This document shows, in pieces, positions 7,793 to 17,188 of a stretch of 64,000 nucleotides of DNA. Below the pieces are notes generated by a model. The model ran no database searches, had not been told where the DNA came from, and saw nothing but the letters and a program-made list of their open reading frames with translations. This DNA is from a beta proteobacterium L13 (GTDB lineage Bacteria; Pseudomonadota; Gammaproteobacteria; Burkholderiales; Chromobacteriaceae): NCBI GenBank assembly GCA_000335715.1, contig AMYZ01000003.1:62001-126000 (forward strand), read 5' to 3'. The position numbers were made by a program, and so were the translations under genes. Numbering within the stretch: position 1 is the stretch's first letter; every line of letters starts with the position of its first letter.

Positions 7793-9697
7793 CTATTTGA
7801 TCAGCTCGATACTGAGCGAACCGTCGCCGTTATCGCGTACCACGCTAAATTCCGGGTGGCGCGCCAGCACGGAGCGCGCCCCGCTACCGGTGCTAAAGCG
7901 CAGGCCGACACCGGCTACCGGCAGGATGCGCCAGTTGTTGTCGCGGCTGGGGTTCACCGAGCCTTTGCTGGCCAGATAGCGCGCCAGCGCCTCGCGGTTT
8001 TCGTCCGGGGCATCGATGACAATCTGCTTGCCGTTGAGCCCGGCAAAGTTGCCGCCGCCGCTGGCACGGTAGTTGTTGGTGGCTACCAGGAAGGTCTGGT
8101 TGTCATCCAGCGGTTTGCCGTCGTAACGCAGGTTCACGATGCGGTGCGCGGCGGCATTGGCCAGCTTGCCGTCCATGTCGTAGCGCGAAGGCTGCGTCAC
8201 GTCGATGTCGTAGCTGACGCCATCGATGGTGTCGAAGTTGTAGGAGCGGAAGTCGGGGTTGATCAGCTCTTGCGCCGCTGGGCCTTGCGGGTCGATGCGG
8301 TTGAACTGGCCGGCCGAGCGTTCCAGCCATTCGCGCACGTCGCTGCCTTTTACCTTCACCACTTTCAGGGTGTTGGGGTAGATGTACAGGTCGGCCAGGT
8401 GCTTGATGGCCAGCGGGCCGGCCGGAATATCGGTGTAGTAGCCCCAGCCCTGGCGGCCACCGGCCTTGAACGGCGCGGCGGCGGACAGCAGCGGCAGCTT
8501 CTCGTATTCGGTGCCGCGCACGGCGTTTTGCACGTACCACAGCTGCGCTTGCGACACGATCTGTACCGACGGGTCGTCAGCCACCTGGGCAAAGTAGCTG
8601 TAGATCGGCGCCGTGCTTTGCGCTACCTGGCCGCGCACGTAGCTCAGCGTGTCGTCGTGTACGTGGCCGATCAGCTCGCGCACCATCGGGTCGGCGTCTA
8701 CGGTGGGCTTCTTGGCTTTCTTGTCGAAGATGGGGCGCAGGCTGGCTTGCTGGTCGACTACTTTCCAGCTGCGGCCAACCTTGTCCAGCGTCAGGTCGAT
8801 CACGCCCAGGTGGTCGCCCCAGCGGCCTGGCATGGTGGCGGCCACGCCGTTGATGGTGCCTTTGTCGATATTCACTTTCGGGTAGCCGGCAAACGCTTTG
8901 GACGGAAACTCGGCGTGGGCGTGGCCGAACAGGATGGCGTCAATGCCCGCCACCTCGGCCAGGCCGGCTACCGAGTTTTCGGCAAAGCGCGGCTGCTCGC
9001 CCTTCTCGAAGCCGGAGTGCGCCACCGCTACCACGATGTCGGCGCCTTTTTTCTTCATTTCCGGCACGTAGCGGCGGGCGCTTTCCAGGATGTCCTGCGC
9101 CTGTACGCGGCCTTCCAGGTTGGCTTTATCCCACATCAGGATTTGCGGCGGCACGAAGCCGATGACGCCCACTGTCAGCGTGTGCGTCTTGCCGTCTTCG
9201 TCCTGCACCTTGCGCTTGAGCAGGGTATAGGGCTGTACCAGCGGCTTGCCGGTTTTGGCGTCGGTCACGTTGGCCGACACATAGGGGAAGGCGGCGCCCT
9301 GCAGCGCCTGCTTCAGGAATGGCAGGCCGAAGTTGAACTCGTGGTTGCCGATATTGCCGGCGTCGTAGCGCAGCGCGTTCATCACGGTGTAGGCGGGGTG
9401 GGTTTCACCCTTTTTCAGCGGTTTTACCTTGGCCACCAGGTCGCCCATCGGGCTGCCTTGCAGCAGGTCGCCGTTATCGATCAGCACGCTGTTTTTGGCT
9501 TCGGCGCGGGCGGCCTTGATCAGGCTGATGGTTTTGGCCAGGCCAAAATCATCGGTGGCTTTGTCCTGGTAGTAGTCGTAGTTCACCAGGTTCATATGGA
9601 TGTCGCTGGTTTCCAGCAGGCGCAGCTTGACCGGGGCGGCCCAGGCGCTGCTAACGGCAACGGCCAGCAAGCTGGCGGCAAACAGTTGGCGTGTCAT
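7793..9697 (-). CDS. cpdB: 2',3'-cyclic-nucleotide phosphodiesterase/3'-nucleotidase, periplasmic
   Basis: A 634-residue periplasmic enzyme close in length to E. coli CpdB (647). It hydrolyses 2',3'-cyclic nucleotides and then 3'-nucleotides, salvaging nucleosides from RNA breakdown. A signal peptide (cleavage after AWA, about residue 20) precedes the calcineurin-like metallophosphatase domain with LLETSDIHMN, DNGDLLQG, NIGNHEFNFG and LFGHAHAEFP. The C-terminal 5'-nucleotidase domain includes NNYRASGGGNF. The ATG at 9697 is chosen because it begins the signal peptide; the frame is open further upstream. It ends at its own strong terminator. Confidence 0.93.
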   Translation of the reverse strand: MTRQLFAASLLAVAVSSAWAAPVKLRLLETSDIHMNLVNYDYYQDKATDDFGLAKTISLIKAARAEAKNSVLIDNGDLLQGSPMGDLVAKVKPLKKGETHPAYTVMNALRYDAGNIGNHEFNFGLPFLKQALQGAAFPYVSANVTDAKTGKPLVQPYTLLKRKVQDEDGKTHTLTVGVIGFVPPQILMWDKANLEGRVQAQDILESARRYVPEMKKKGADIVVAVAHSGFEKGEQPRFAENSVAGLAEVAGIDAILFGHAHAEFPSKAFAGYPKVNIDKGTINGVAATMPGRWGDHLGVIDLTLDKVGRSWKVVDQQASLRPIFDKKAKKPTVDADPMVRELIGHVHDDTLSYVRGQVAQSTAPIYSYFAQVADDPSVQIVSQAQLWYVQNAVRGTEYEKLPLLSAAAPFKAGGRQGWGYYTDIPAGPLAIKHLADLYIYPNTLKVVKVKGSDVREWLERSAGQFNRIDPQGPAAQELINPDFRSYNFDTIDGVSYDIDVTQPSRYDMDGKLANAAAHRIVNLRYDGKPLDDNQTFLVATNNYRASGGGNFAGLNGKQIVIDAPDENREALARYLASKGSVNPSRDNNWRILPVAGVGLRFSTGSGARSVLARHPEFSVVRDNGDGSLSIELIK

Positions 9698-9783
9698 GGT
9701 GTGCTTACTCGTGTTGGTAGCCGGTCGGGTGCCGGCTGATGGCGCGAGTGTGCAATAAATGCCGCCCGCCTGACAACGCAGGC

Positions 9784-10128
9784 TTAGCCCAGCGTACGGC
9801 TGCCGTCGGCTGGGTACTTGCGGGCATTTTTCTGCAGCTTGTCGGCCACGGCGGCGTTCAGGTCCACGCCTGTCACATCGGCCAGTCGCACCAGGTACAT
9901 CAGCACGTCGGCCAGCTCTTCCTGCAAGTGGGTGTACTCGGCGGGGTTGGCCGCAAGGTTGGCGGCCTCGGCGTCGGTCTTCCACTGGAAGATCTCGGCC
10001 AGCTCGCCCACTTCGCCGGTGAGCGCCAGCATCAGGTTGCGCGGGGTGTGAAACGGTTGCCAGTGGCGGGCGGCGGCAAATTCGCGCTGGGCGGCGATCA
10101 GGCCGTCTACGTTCACAAGGTGGGTCAT
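9784..10128 (-). CDS. MazG-like nucleotide pyrophosphohydrolase (dCTPase type)
   Basis: A 114-residue protein of the all-alpha NTP pyrophosphatase superfamily, most like the RS21-C6/dCTPP1 branch. These enzymes cleave dNTPs, often modified cytidine nucleotides, to monophosphates and cleanse the pool. The metal-binding pattern is visible as EVGELAEIFQW and EELADVLMYLVRLAD. AAGGA precedes the ATG at 10128, which is preferred over a start nine codons earlier. It lies between the cpdB-like gene and a glutathione transferase on the same strand. Confidence 0.88.
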   Translation of the reverse strand: MTHLVNVDGLIAAQREFAAARHWQPFHTPRNLMLALTGEVGELAEIFQWKTDAEAANLAANPAEYTHLQEELADVLMYLVRLADVTGVDLNAAVADKLQKNARKYPADGSRTLG

Positions 10129-10160
10129 GCGGTGTCCTTTATCGGGCGGGTACAAGGCAA

Positions 10161-10184
10161 CACGCCCTGCACAGGCAGGGCGTG
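10161..10184 (-). terminator. Stem-loop between gst and the MazG-like gene
   Basis: A perfect 10-bp stem, CACGCCCTGC / GCAGGGCGTG with an ACAG loop, lies 24 nt after the gst stop. It lacks a T-run, so it may be a weak terminator or an RNA-processing hairpin. Confidence 0.5.
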
Positions 10185-10207
10185 GTGGTATCGGGCAAGT
10201 TGGCCGC

Positions 10208-10816
10208 TTACAGCAGGCCTTCTTCCTTCATCGCCTGCTGTACTGCCGGGCGGGCAAAGATGCGGGCGCTAAAGGCTTGCAGTGCCGGCCAGGCGTCCAG
10301 GTTGCGGCCAACGTATTTGCTCCACGACAGGCACACGAACAGGTAGCCGTCGGCCACGGTGTAGCTATCGCCCAGCAGGTAGTCTTGCTGGCCCAGCGTG
10401 GTGTTGAGCGCGTCAAAGCGGGTGCTCAGGCGCTGCCAGGCGGCTTCTTTTACCGCCTCGTCCTGGCTGTGGAACAGGGGCGAGAAGCCCTTGTGTACTT
10501 CGGTGGAAATGAAGTTCAGCGCTTCTTGCAGGCGGTAGCGCGCTAGCGTGCCGTTGGCCGGGGCCAGGTTTTTTTCCGGCGCCTGGTCGGCAATGTACTG
10601 CACCAGCGCCGGGCCTTCGGTGAGGATCTCGCCGTTATCCAGCTGCAGCGCCGGTACGTAGCCCTTGCTGTTGATGGCGCGGAAGTCGGCGCCGCTTTCG
10701 GTGAGGCGCGGCTCGGCACGCAGGTTCACTTTTTCGGACTGGTACGGCAGGCCGCTTTCGGCCAGGGCAATGTGCGGGGACAGCGAGCAGGCACCGGGGG
10801 AGTAGAACAGTTTCAT
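10208..10816 (-). CDS. gst: Beta-class glutathione S-transferase
   Basis: A 202-residue cytosolic enzyme that conjugates glutathione to electrophiles. It aligns along its whole length with the E. coli GstA type: MKLFYSPGACSLSPHI holds the characteristic Cys10, KGYVPALQLDNG and ILTEGPALVQYIAD form the glutathione site, and HKGFSPLF matches the helical domain. GAGGA lies before the start. It seems to be transcribed on its own or with the following pyrophosphatase. Confidence 0.95.
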   Translation of the reverse strand: MKLFYSPGACSLSPHIALAESGLPYQSEKVNLRAEPRLTESGADFRAINSKGYVPALQLDNGEILTEGPALVQYIADQAPEKNLAPANGTLARYRLQEALNFISTEVHKGFSPLFHSQDEAVKEAAWQRLSTRFDALNTTLGQQDYLLGDSYTVADGYLFVCLSWSKYVGRNLDAWPALQAFSARIFARPAVQQAMKEEGLL

Positions 10817-10903
10817 CTTGTATCCTCAACGAAGGGGGCCGTATTGCCAGCCAGGTCGGGCTGGCGATGTACTACCCCATCATGGTGATGGCCGCGGCCG
10901 ATT

Positions 10904-11644
10904 TCAAGCCTCGTCCATCTCAACGTGGCGCAGGTCGTGATATTCGTGCTCGGCCAGGCCTTGCTTCCAGTAGCCCACCAGCCGGGTGCGCGCGCGGCTG
11001 CTGCGGCCGGCGGCGATGAAGCGCGCGCGGATGGCTTTTACCACGCCGGACTCGGCGGCTGCCCACAGGTAGGCGTTTTGCCACTGGCTGGCCGGTAGCG
11101 CGTCCAGCGCCGGCAGCAAGGCGTCCACGGCGTCGGCCACTATCCATTGCACGCTGACGCCGGCCGGGTGCTGCAGCGCGATGATCTCGTCGGCCGCCGG
11201 TACCGCCAGCAGCGCGTGGCCGCTGGTGTCGGCGGGCAGGCTTTCCAGCAGCGCGCTGGCGGCGGGCAGTGCGCACAGGTCGGCCAGCAGCAGTACTTGC
11301 CGTTCGCCGGCCAGGTCCAGCGGCGCGCGCGGGCCCATCACCGCCAGCGGGTCGCCGGGCTGGGCGTGGCGCGCCCACAGCGAGGCGGCACCGTCCGGCT
11401 CGTGCAGCAGGAAGTCGATGTCCAGCTCCAGCGCGTCGCGGCGGAAGTGGCGCACGGTGTAGGCGCGCGAGGCGCGGCCGCCGTCAGGTAGCGGGAAGTA
11501 CAGCTTGATGTTGGGGCCGTTTTCCACGTGAAACACGGCCAGCTCGGGGCAGCTTACCGTGATGCGGCGCATGCGCGGGGTGAGCTGGGTGGTGCGCACC
11601 ACGCGGGTGTCAAAGTGGTACAGGCGGTCGGTGGGGCGGCTCAT
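10904..11644 (-). CDS. Siderophore-interacting protein (ferric-siderophore reductase)
   Basis: A 246-residue FAD- and NAD(P)H-binding protein of the ViuB/SIP family, which reduces ferric siderophores in the cytosol to free iron. The FAD-binding motif is SRAYTVRHF. The C-terminal family signature appears as LWAAAESGVVKAIR and GYWKQGLAEHEYHD. It is the last gene of a minus-strand run that starts with an ECF sigma factor and includes a TonB receptor and a complete ABC importer, so it should act on the imported ferric siderophore. Confidence 0.93.
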   Translation of the reverse strand: MSRPTDRLYHFDTRVVRTTQLTPRMRRITVSCPELAVFHVENGPNIKLYFPLPDGGRASRAYTVRHFRRDALELDIDFLLHEPDGAASLWARHAQPGDPLAVMGPRAPLDLAGERQVLLLADLCALPAASALLESLPADTSGHALLAVPAADEIIALQHPAGVSVQWIVADAVDALLPALDALPASQWQNAYLWAAAESGVVKAIRARFIAAGRSSRARTRLVGYWKQGLAEHEYHDLRHVEMDEA

Positions 11645-11677
11645 GGCGGGCTCCTGATGAGTTCTTGGCAGGGTGGT

Positions 11678-12457
11678 TCAGGCGAAGACGCCGTCGATCA
11701 GTACATTGAGGCGGCCGCGCGAGCAGGCTTCGACGCGGCTTTGCACGCCGTAGACGCTGGCCAGCGTGGCCGGGGTAATCACGTCGGCAGGTTGGCCGCA
11801 GGCCAGCACGGCGCCGTGTTTCAGTAATAGCGCACGGTGGCAGTGGTGCAGGGCGATGTTCAGATCATGCAGTACCACCAGCGTCACCATGCGGCGGCGG
11901 CGGGTTTCCTCGGCTACCAGCTGCATCACGTGGCACTGGTGGTTGAGGTCCAGCGCCGACAGCGGCTCGTCCAGCAGCAGCACGTCGGGCTGGCGGATCA
12001 GCGCCTGCGCCAGGCCCACCAGCTGCTTCTGGCCACCGGACAGCTCGTCCAGGTAGCGCATGCCCAGCTCGGCAATGCCTAGCCGCGCCAGCAGGGTGTC
12101 GATGTCGGCGGCGGCGTGGCGGCTGGCCAGCCCCAGGCCGGTGGCGTTGGCCGCTACCATCACCGATTCCACTACCCGCAGGTGCAGCGCCGGCGGCAGG
12201 CTTTGCGGCAGGTACACCACGTGGCGGGCGCGCGCCTCCAGCGGCAGCGCCCCCAGCGCCTGGCCATCCAGCGTCACGCTGCCGTGCAGCGGCAAGAGGC
12301 CGGCCAGTGTTTTCAGCAGCGTGGACTTGCCACAGCCATTGGGGCCCAGCACGGCGGTAACTTCGCCGCGCGGCAGCGGCGGGCAGCTGATGTCGGCCAG
12401 AATCTGGCGGCGGCCGTAGCTGGCGGCCACGCCTTGCAGTAACAGGCCATCGTTCAT
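11678..12457 (-). CDS. Iron-siderophore ABC transporter ATPase
   Basis: A 259-residue FecE/FhuC-type ATPase that powers siderophore import. Walker A is GPNGCGKST, the signature is LSGGQKQL, Walker B is VLLLDEP and the switch histidine is in VVLHDLN. The ATG at 12457 overlaps the permease stop codon (ATGA), showing translational coupling. A much longer open frame continues upstream antisense to nothing, but it overlaps the permease in another frame and is not real. Confidence 0.96.
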   Translation of the reverse strand: MNDGLLLQGVAASYGRRQILADISCPPLPRGEVTAVLGPNGCGKSTLLKTLAGLLPLHGSVTLDGQALGALPLEARARHVVYLPQSLPPALHLRVVESVMVAANATGLGLASRHAAADIDTLLARLGIAELGMRYLDELSGGQKQLVGLAQALIRQPDVLLLDEPLSALDLNHQCHVMQLVAEETRRRRMVTLVVLHDLNIALHHCHRALLLKHGAVLACGQPADVITPATLASVYGVQSRVEACSRGRLNVLIDGVFA

Positions 12458-13506
12458 GCGCGTTCTCCGTGGCGGAACACCACCGATACGAAAAAGGGAA
12501 TGCCCACCAGCGCGGTGACCACGCCCACCGGGATGATGATGCCGGGCAGCAGGTTTTTCGACGCCAGCGACGCCCACGACAGCACCGCGCCGCCGATCAG
12601 CATCGAGGCCGGCAGGTAAAAGCGGTGATCTTCGCCGAACAGGCGGCGGGCGATGTGCGGGGCGATCAGGCCGATAAAGCCGATGGTGCCGGCAAAAGCC
12701 ACCGCCAGGCCGGTGAGCAGGCTGACGCGCAGCAGGCTGGCCAGGCGCAGGCGGCGCACGTCGATGCCGAAACTCTGCGCCCGGTCTTCGCCCAGCCGCA
12801 GTGCGGTCAGGCGCCAGGCGCTGCGCAGCGACAGCGGCAGCACCAGCAGCAGCGCGGCGGCCACCAGGCCTAGTACCGGCCAGTTGGCGCGCGACAGGCT
12901 GCCCATGGTCCAGAACACCATGCTTTGCAGCGCCTCCGGGCTGGCCACGAACTGCAGCAGCGACACCAGCGCGTTGAAGCTGAACAGCATGGCAATGCCC
13001 AACAGCACCACGCCGTTGCCGGACAGCCGCGCACGGCGTGCCACCGCGTCCAGCAGCAGCGCACTGCCCATGGCAAACACGAAAGCGTTGGCCGACACCA
13101 TCCACGGCCCGCTGACGCCGGGCAGGCTGGCCTGCAGCACGATGGCCAGCGAGGCGCCCAGCGCCGCCGCCTGGTCCAGCCCCAGCGTGAACGGGCTGGC
13201 CAGCGGGTTGTGCAGCACGGTCTGTGTTTCGGCGCCGGCCAGGCCCAGCGCCATGCCCACCAGCACCGCCATCAGCGCGTACGGCAGGCGGATGTCCCAC
13301 ACGATGATCTGGTTGGTGGCGTCACCCTGCTGCCACAGCGCCTGCCACAGCTCGCCCAGGCTCAGCGCCGCCGGCCCCAGCGTAAAGTCGGCCAGCAGCG
13401 ACAGCACGATGACGCCGGCCCAGAGCGCCAGCCACAGCAGGCGCTGCCACTGCAGCGCCTGGTAGGCCGGTGCGTAGCCGGCCAGGCTTGCCTGCCCTGC
13501 CCTCAT
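12454..13506 (-). CDS. Iron-siderophore ABC transporter permease (FecCD family)
   Basis: A 350-residue inner-membrane permease with about nine to ten hydrophobic helices, typical for FecCD. Family patterns include RLPYALMAVLVGMALGLAGA near the N-terminus and GTIGFIGLIAPHIARRLFGEDHR, the coupling-helix region contacting the ATPase. It overlaps the binding-protein gene upstream by 4 nt and the ATPase gene downstream by 4 nt. There is only one permease gene, so the membrane channel is presumably a homodimer. Confidence 0.96.
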   Translation of the reverse strand: MRAGQASLAGYAPAYQALQWQRLLWLALWAGVIVLSLLADFTLGPAALSLGELWQALWQQGDATNQIIVWDIRLPYALMAVLVGMALGLAGAETQTVLHNPLASPFTLGLDQAAALGASLAIVLQASLPGVSGPWMVSANAFVFAMGSALLLDAVARRARLSGNGVVLLGIAMLFSFNALVSLLQFVASPEALQSMVFWTMGSLSRANWPVLGLVAAALLLVLPLSLRSAWRLTALRLGEDRAQSFGIDVRRLRLASLLRVSLLTGLAVAFAGTIGFIGLIAPHIARRLFGEDHRFYLPASMLIGGAVLSWASLASKNLLPGIIIPVGVVTALVGIPFFVSVVFRHGERA

Positions 13507-14618
13507 CGGCTGCCCACCCAGTAGGTGCCGGCCGGGGTGAAGGCGGCAAAGCGCTGGTGCATGTCCTGCCAGCTGCGCGCTGGCTCCACGTCTTTAAACT
13601 GCGCCGGGTGCAGCCACTTGGCCATCGCCTCGGCCAGGATGATGTGCTGCGGCATGATGTAGAACATGTGCCAGCCGGCAAAGGTGTTGCCGCCACGCGC
13701 GGCGGGCAGGCCTTTGAGCTGTTCGCGCTGGCCCATGGCGGCCAGCGACGCCAGCGCGTCGGCGCGGCTGACGGCGGCGCCAAACTTCACGCCCGTCTTG
13801 TCGCCTGGGCCGGCAGCGCCGGAGGCAAAGTAATGTGTCGGTTTCTGTACCAGCACGTGTTCGGGGTTCACCTGGCCCAGCGGCGCGTCCAGCAGTGCGC
13901 TGCCCAGGTTGCGCCCGCCGGCCAGCGTGATCAGCTCGCCAAAGCTGCCTTTGCCGGCGGTGGTCAGCTCTTCGATGGTGCCGGCGCGCACGTCGGCAAA
14001 CACCAGCGGGCGCTGTGCGGCCGGTACCGCCGCCAGGCGGCGCTGGATGGTGTTGCGTTTGTCTTCATAGAAGCGGATGAAGCTTTCCGCCTGCTGGCTG
14101 CGCCCCAGCGCCTTGCCCATCAGGCGCAGGCTGGGCACGGTGTGCTCCAGCGGTTTGTCGCGGAAATCGACAAAAATCACCGCCACCCCGGCCTGGGTCA
14201 GTTGCTGCACGATGGGGTTGTCCAGGCTGGGGCCGTGGCCGGAGGTGCTGAAAATGGCCAGGTCCGGGCGCAGGGTCAGTACTTTTTCCGGGCTGATGCT
14301 GGCTTCGCTGGTTTTGCCGATCAGCGGGATCTTGTCGATCTCGGGAAAGTGCTGGCGGTACTCGGCGTAGCCTTGCGGGTCCAGCATGCGGAAGTCGCCC
14401 TGCCAGCCGGCAATGCGCGCCAGCGGCTTTTTGCCCTCCAGCAGCGACAGCGCGTAGAACAGCCGCCCTTCGCCCAGCAGCACGCGTTCTACCTTGTCAG
14501 GCACGTTGACGCTGCGGCCGGCGATGTCTTTCACCACCACGGCGGCGGCGTGCTGGCTGGCCAGCAAGGCCAGCAGGGAAAGCCCGAGGCGGGCGGTGCG
14601 GGGTACGGAGGCGATCAT
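13503..14618 (-). CDS. Periplasmic iron-siderophore binding protein
   Basis: A 371-residue secreted substrate-binding protein of the FecB/TroA fold. The signal peptide ends near ASQHAAA. Landmarks are RVLLGEGRLFYAL, the linker region RPDLAIFSTSGHG and AGGRNLGSALLD. It is unusual in length for this class because of long inserts (a typical FhuD is near 300). The ATG at 14618 is preceded by CAGGA and begins the signal peptide. A Fur-like box covers the region just upstream, so the transporter part may be iron-regulated independently of the receptor. Confidence 0.92.
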   Translation of the reverse strand: MIASVPRTARLGLSLLALLASQHAAAVVVKDIAGRSVNVPDKVERVLLGEGRLFYALSLLEGKKPLARIAGWQGDFRMLDPQGYAEYRQHFPEIDKIPLIGKTSEASISPEKVLTLRPDLAIFSTSGHGPSLDNPIVQQLTQAGVAVIFVDFRDKPLEHTVPSLRLMGKALGRSQQAESFIRFYEDKRNTIQRRLAAVPAAQRPLVFADVRAGTIEELTTAGKGSFGELITLAGGRNLGSALLDAPLGQVNPEHVLVQKPTHYFASGAAGPGDKTGVKFGAAVSRADALASLAAMGQREQLKGLPAARGGNTFAGWHMFYIMPQHIILAEAMAKWLHPAQFKDVEPARSWQDMHQRFAAFTPAGTYWVGSR

Positions 14619-14628
14619 GGCTCGTTCC

Positions 14629-14643
14629 TGAGAATGATTTGCA
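14629..14643 (-). promoter_or_regulatory. Candidate Fur box before the binding-protein gene
   Basis: TGCAAATCATTCTCA on the minus strand matches the 7-1-7 Fur consensus TGATAATCATTATCA at 12 of 15 positions and lies 11 nt before the start codon. Confidence 0.65.
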
Positions 14644-14722
14644 ACAAAACGGCAGTATTTCACTGCCACTGGCGGGGGGCGTTTGCGAAACGCGCAATCT
14701 GCTTTGTGCTGGCGGCAAGTTG

Positions 14723-14759
14723 TGCGGCCAACCTTGCCGGGTGGCGAAGGTTGGCCGCA
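14723..14759. terminator. Inverted pair of the 10-mer repeat after the TonB receptor
   Basis: TGCGGCCAACCTT and its complement form a 13-bp perfect stem around an 11-nt loop, 5 nt downstream of the receptor stop codon. It probably terminates the receptor transcript and separates it from the ABC genes. Confidence 0.75.
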
Positions 14760-14763
14760 GCGC

Positions 14764-17079
14764 TTACCAGCGGTAGGCCAGCGACGCCTTCATGGCGCGG
14801 CCAAAGCCCGGCGCGCAGAAGGTGCCGTCGCACAGCGTCAGGTAGTGCTGGTCGAACACGTTGCTGACGTTCAGCGCGGCACGCCAGCTGCGGTTTTCCC
14901 ACGCCAGCATGGCGTCTACCAGGGTGTAGGCGTCGTTGAGGCTGCTGCCGCCACCTTGCGACGCGGCGGCGTGGCGCACGCCAACGGCGCTGCTGGTGCC
15001 TTGCAGTGCGCCGGCAAAGCGGTACTTGGCCCACAGTGCCGCTTGCCAGTCGGGCACCATTTCCACGCGGCGGCCTACTTCATTGGCCTTGTTGCTGCGG
15101 GTAATGGCGGTATCGGTATGGCTTAGCGCGGCCAGTACGTCCCACTGCCGCGCCAGGCGCAGGCTGGCTTCCAGCTCCACGCCACGGGCGCGGACCTGGC
15201 CGGTCTGCACGCTGCCGCTGAACGGTGCCGGCGCGGTGGTGGTGACGTTGTCGCGCAGCAGCTGGTACACGCTGGCCGCCAGCGTGGTGTCGCTGTCTTC
15301 CGGCTGGTAGCGCACACCGGCTTCCCACTGCTCGCCCTGCTCCGGTTTCATGCGCTGGCCGTAGGCGTCGTTGCCGCTGATGGCCTGGAACGAGGTGCTG
15401 TAGCTGAGGTACGGCGCCAGGCCGTTGGCGGCCAGGTACACCACGCCCAGGCGGCCGGTGGTGGCGCTGCTGCGGTCGGTGGTGGTGAGCTTGGCGGCCA
15501 CTTGTTCGTTGGTGTCACGTACCTTGTCGTGGCGCAGGCCGGCGGTGAACGCCCAGCGCTCGCCCAGCTTGACCTGGTCTTGCAGGTAGAGACCCAGCTG
15601 GCGCGAGGTGTCCTTGTCGTCCCACAGCAGCGGCAGTTTCTGCCAGGCGGGCACGGTGAACGCCGGGTTGAAAATGTTCACCGCGTTGGCCGCACCGCGA
15701 TAGGTGGGCTGGCGGAAGGTGCTGCGGCGCCAGTCCACACCGGCCAGCAGCGTGTGCTGCACGTCGCCGTGCTGCAGCCGGCTTTCCAGCTGGGTGTCGG
15801 CCGCCAGCGAGGTTTCCTGGTTCAGGCGGTACCAGGCACGGCGGCTGAGGGTGCGGCCGTCGGCGGCCAGCGCCAGCGGGCGTACCTCGCGCCGGGTGTT
15901 GTCGCCGTCCAGGTAGCGCACGTTCTGACGCAGCGTCAGCGCCGGGCTGAAGGCGTGGCTGAACTGGTAGCCCAGCATGCTGCCTTTCTTGTCGTGCAGC
16001 GTGTCCGGGCCTTGCAGGTTGATGCTGGCATCCGGCTGGCCGGCGCTGCCGGGCTTCACCAGCTGGTTGGGCACGGCCCAGCCGTTTTCGTCGTGCTGGT
16101 ACTGCGCTTGCAGCAGCAGGCTGGTAGCGTCGCTGGGTTGCCAGCTCAGCGCGGCCGCCAGGTAGCGGCGGTTGTCGGGCAGGTATTGCCACTGGGTATC
16201 GCTGTCGCGGCCCAGTGCGGTGACGCGGTAGCGCAGCGTGCCGGCGCTATCCAGCTGGCCGCCGATGTCAGCAGCCAGCTGACGGTGGCCGTCGCTGCCG
16301 CCTTCCACCACCACTTCGTTCTGCATGCCGGCGCGCGGCTGCTTGCTCACCATGTTCACCATGCCGCCGGGGGTGGCGCGACCGTACAGCACCGACGCCG
16401 GGCCACGCACCACCTCTACCCGCTCCAGGCCGTAAGGCTCGCTGCGGCTGATGAAGGCGTTGTGGTACAGGCGCAGGCCGTCGCGGTACAGGCCGTCTTT
16501 GGATACGCCAAAGCCGCGCAGGATCACGTCGTCGTCGGTGAGCGCGGTGGGGTAGACCGCCACGCCGGGGGTGTAGCTCACCGCCTCGGCCACGGTGGCG
16601 GCGCGCTGGTCTTGCAGCTGCAGCGCGTTCACCACGCTGACCGCCTGCGGCACTTCTAGCAGCGGGGTGCGCGTCTTGCTGCCGCTGCGGGCGGCGCGGT
16701 TCTGGTAGCTGCTTGGCAGGCCGGGGTTGGCCGCCGTGTCGGCGGTCACCTGCACCGTGGGCAGCGTGGTGGTGGTTTGCGCGGCGCGCGCGGCGGGCAG
16801 CACGGTGACGGTATTGCCGTCCACGCGCAGTTGCAGGCCGCTGCCGGCCAGCAGCTGTTGCAGGGCGGCCTGCCAGCTCATCTGGCCTTTCAGCGCCGGG
16901 GCTTGTTTGCCAGCCAGCAGGCTGCTGTCCACGATCAGGGTGATGCCGGCCTGGCGGGCCAGTTGCTGCAGGCTGCTGGCCAGCGGTTGACGGGCTTGGT
17001 CCAGTTGCAGGTCGGCGGCGTGCGCGCTGGCGAAGGCGGCGGCCAGCGCGGCCGCCAGCAGGGTATGGCGAGGTGTCAT
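14764..17079 (-). CDS. TonB-dependent siderophore receptor with STN signalling domain
   Basis: A 771-residue outer-membrane receptor. A signal peptide (to about AHA, residue 21) is followed by an STN domain (about 40-95) that contacts the FecR protein, a plug domain (about 135-245, with SVVNALQLQDQR and VEVVRGPASVLYGRATPGG) and a beta-barrel ending in a C-terminal tryptophan (KASLAYRW). The near-terminal C-x5-C motif CDGTFC is typical of ferric-siderophore (FhuA/FpvA-like) receptors. CGGAG precedes the start. It follows fecI- and fecR-like genes, the standard cell-surface signalling arrangement. The siderophore is unknown; no siderophore synthesis genes are in the window. Confidence 0.96.
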   Translation of the reverse strand: MTPRHTLLAAALAAAFASAHAADLQLDQARQPLASSLQQLARQAGITLIVDSSLLAGKQAPALKGQMSWQAALQQLLAGSGLQLRVDGNTVTVLPAARAAQTTTTLPTVQVTADTAANPGLPSSYQNRAARSGSKTRTPLLEVPQAVSVVNALQLQDQRAATVAEAVSYTPGVAVYPTALTDDDVILRGFGVSKDGLYRDGLRLYHNAFISRSEPYGLERVEVVRGPASVLYGRATPGGMVNMVSKQPRAGMQNEVVVEGGSDGHRQLAADIGGQLDSAGTLRYRVTALGRDSDTQWQYLPDNRRYLAAALSWQPSDATSLLLQAQYQHDENGWAVPNQLVKPGSAGQPDASINLQGPDTLHDKKGSMLGYQFSHAFSPALTLRQNVRYLDGDNTRREVRPLALAADGRTLSRRAWYRLNQETSLAADTQLESRLQHGDVQHTLLAGVDWRRSTFRQPTYRGAANAVNIFNPAFTVPAWQKLPLLWDDKDTSRQLGLYLQDQVKLGERWAFTAGLRHDKVRDTNEQVAAKLTTTDRSSATTGRLGVVYLAANGLAPYLSYSTSFQAISGNDAYGQRMKPEQGEQWEAGVRYQPEDSDTTLAASVYQLLRDNVTTTAPAPFSGSVQTGQVRARGVELEASLRLARQWDVLAALSHTDTAITRSNKANEVGRRVEMVPDWQAALWAKYRFAGALQGTSSAVGVRHAAASQGGGSSLNDAYTLVDAMLAWENRSWRAALNVSNVFDQHYLTLCDGTFCAPGFGRAMKASLAYRW

Positions 17080-17188
17080 GCGTTTGCTCCGTTCAGGGTG
17101 GGGGCACCTGATGGCGGCGGCTACGGGTGCTTGTCCTGTGTCTGACGCTTGGCCCGCGCTTTTCCCTGATGTGTGGCCGGCAATTTTT

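Noticed and set aside
11678-13300. A 540-codon open frame for the siderophore ATPase
   Set aside because: The N-terminal 280 residues overlap the permease in a shifted frame and look like GC-rich noise; the ATPase family starts at 12457.
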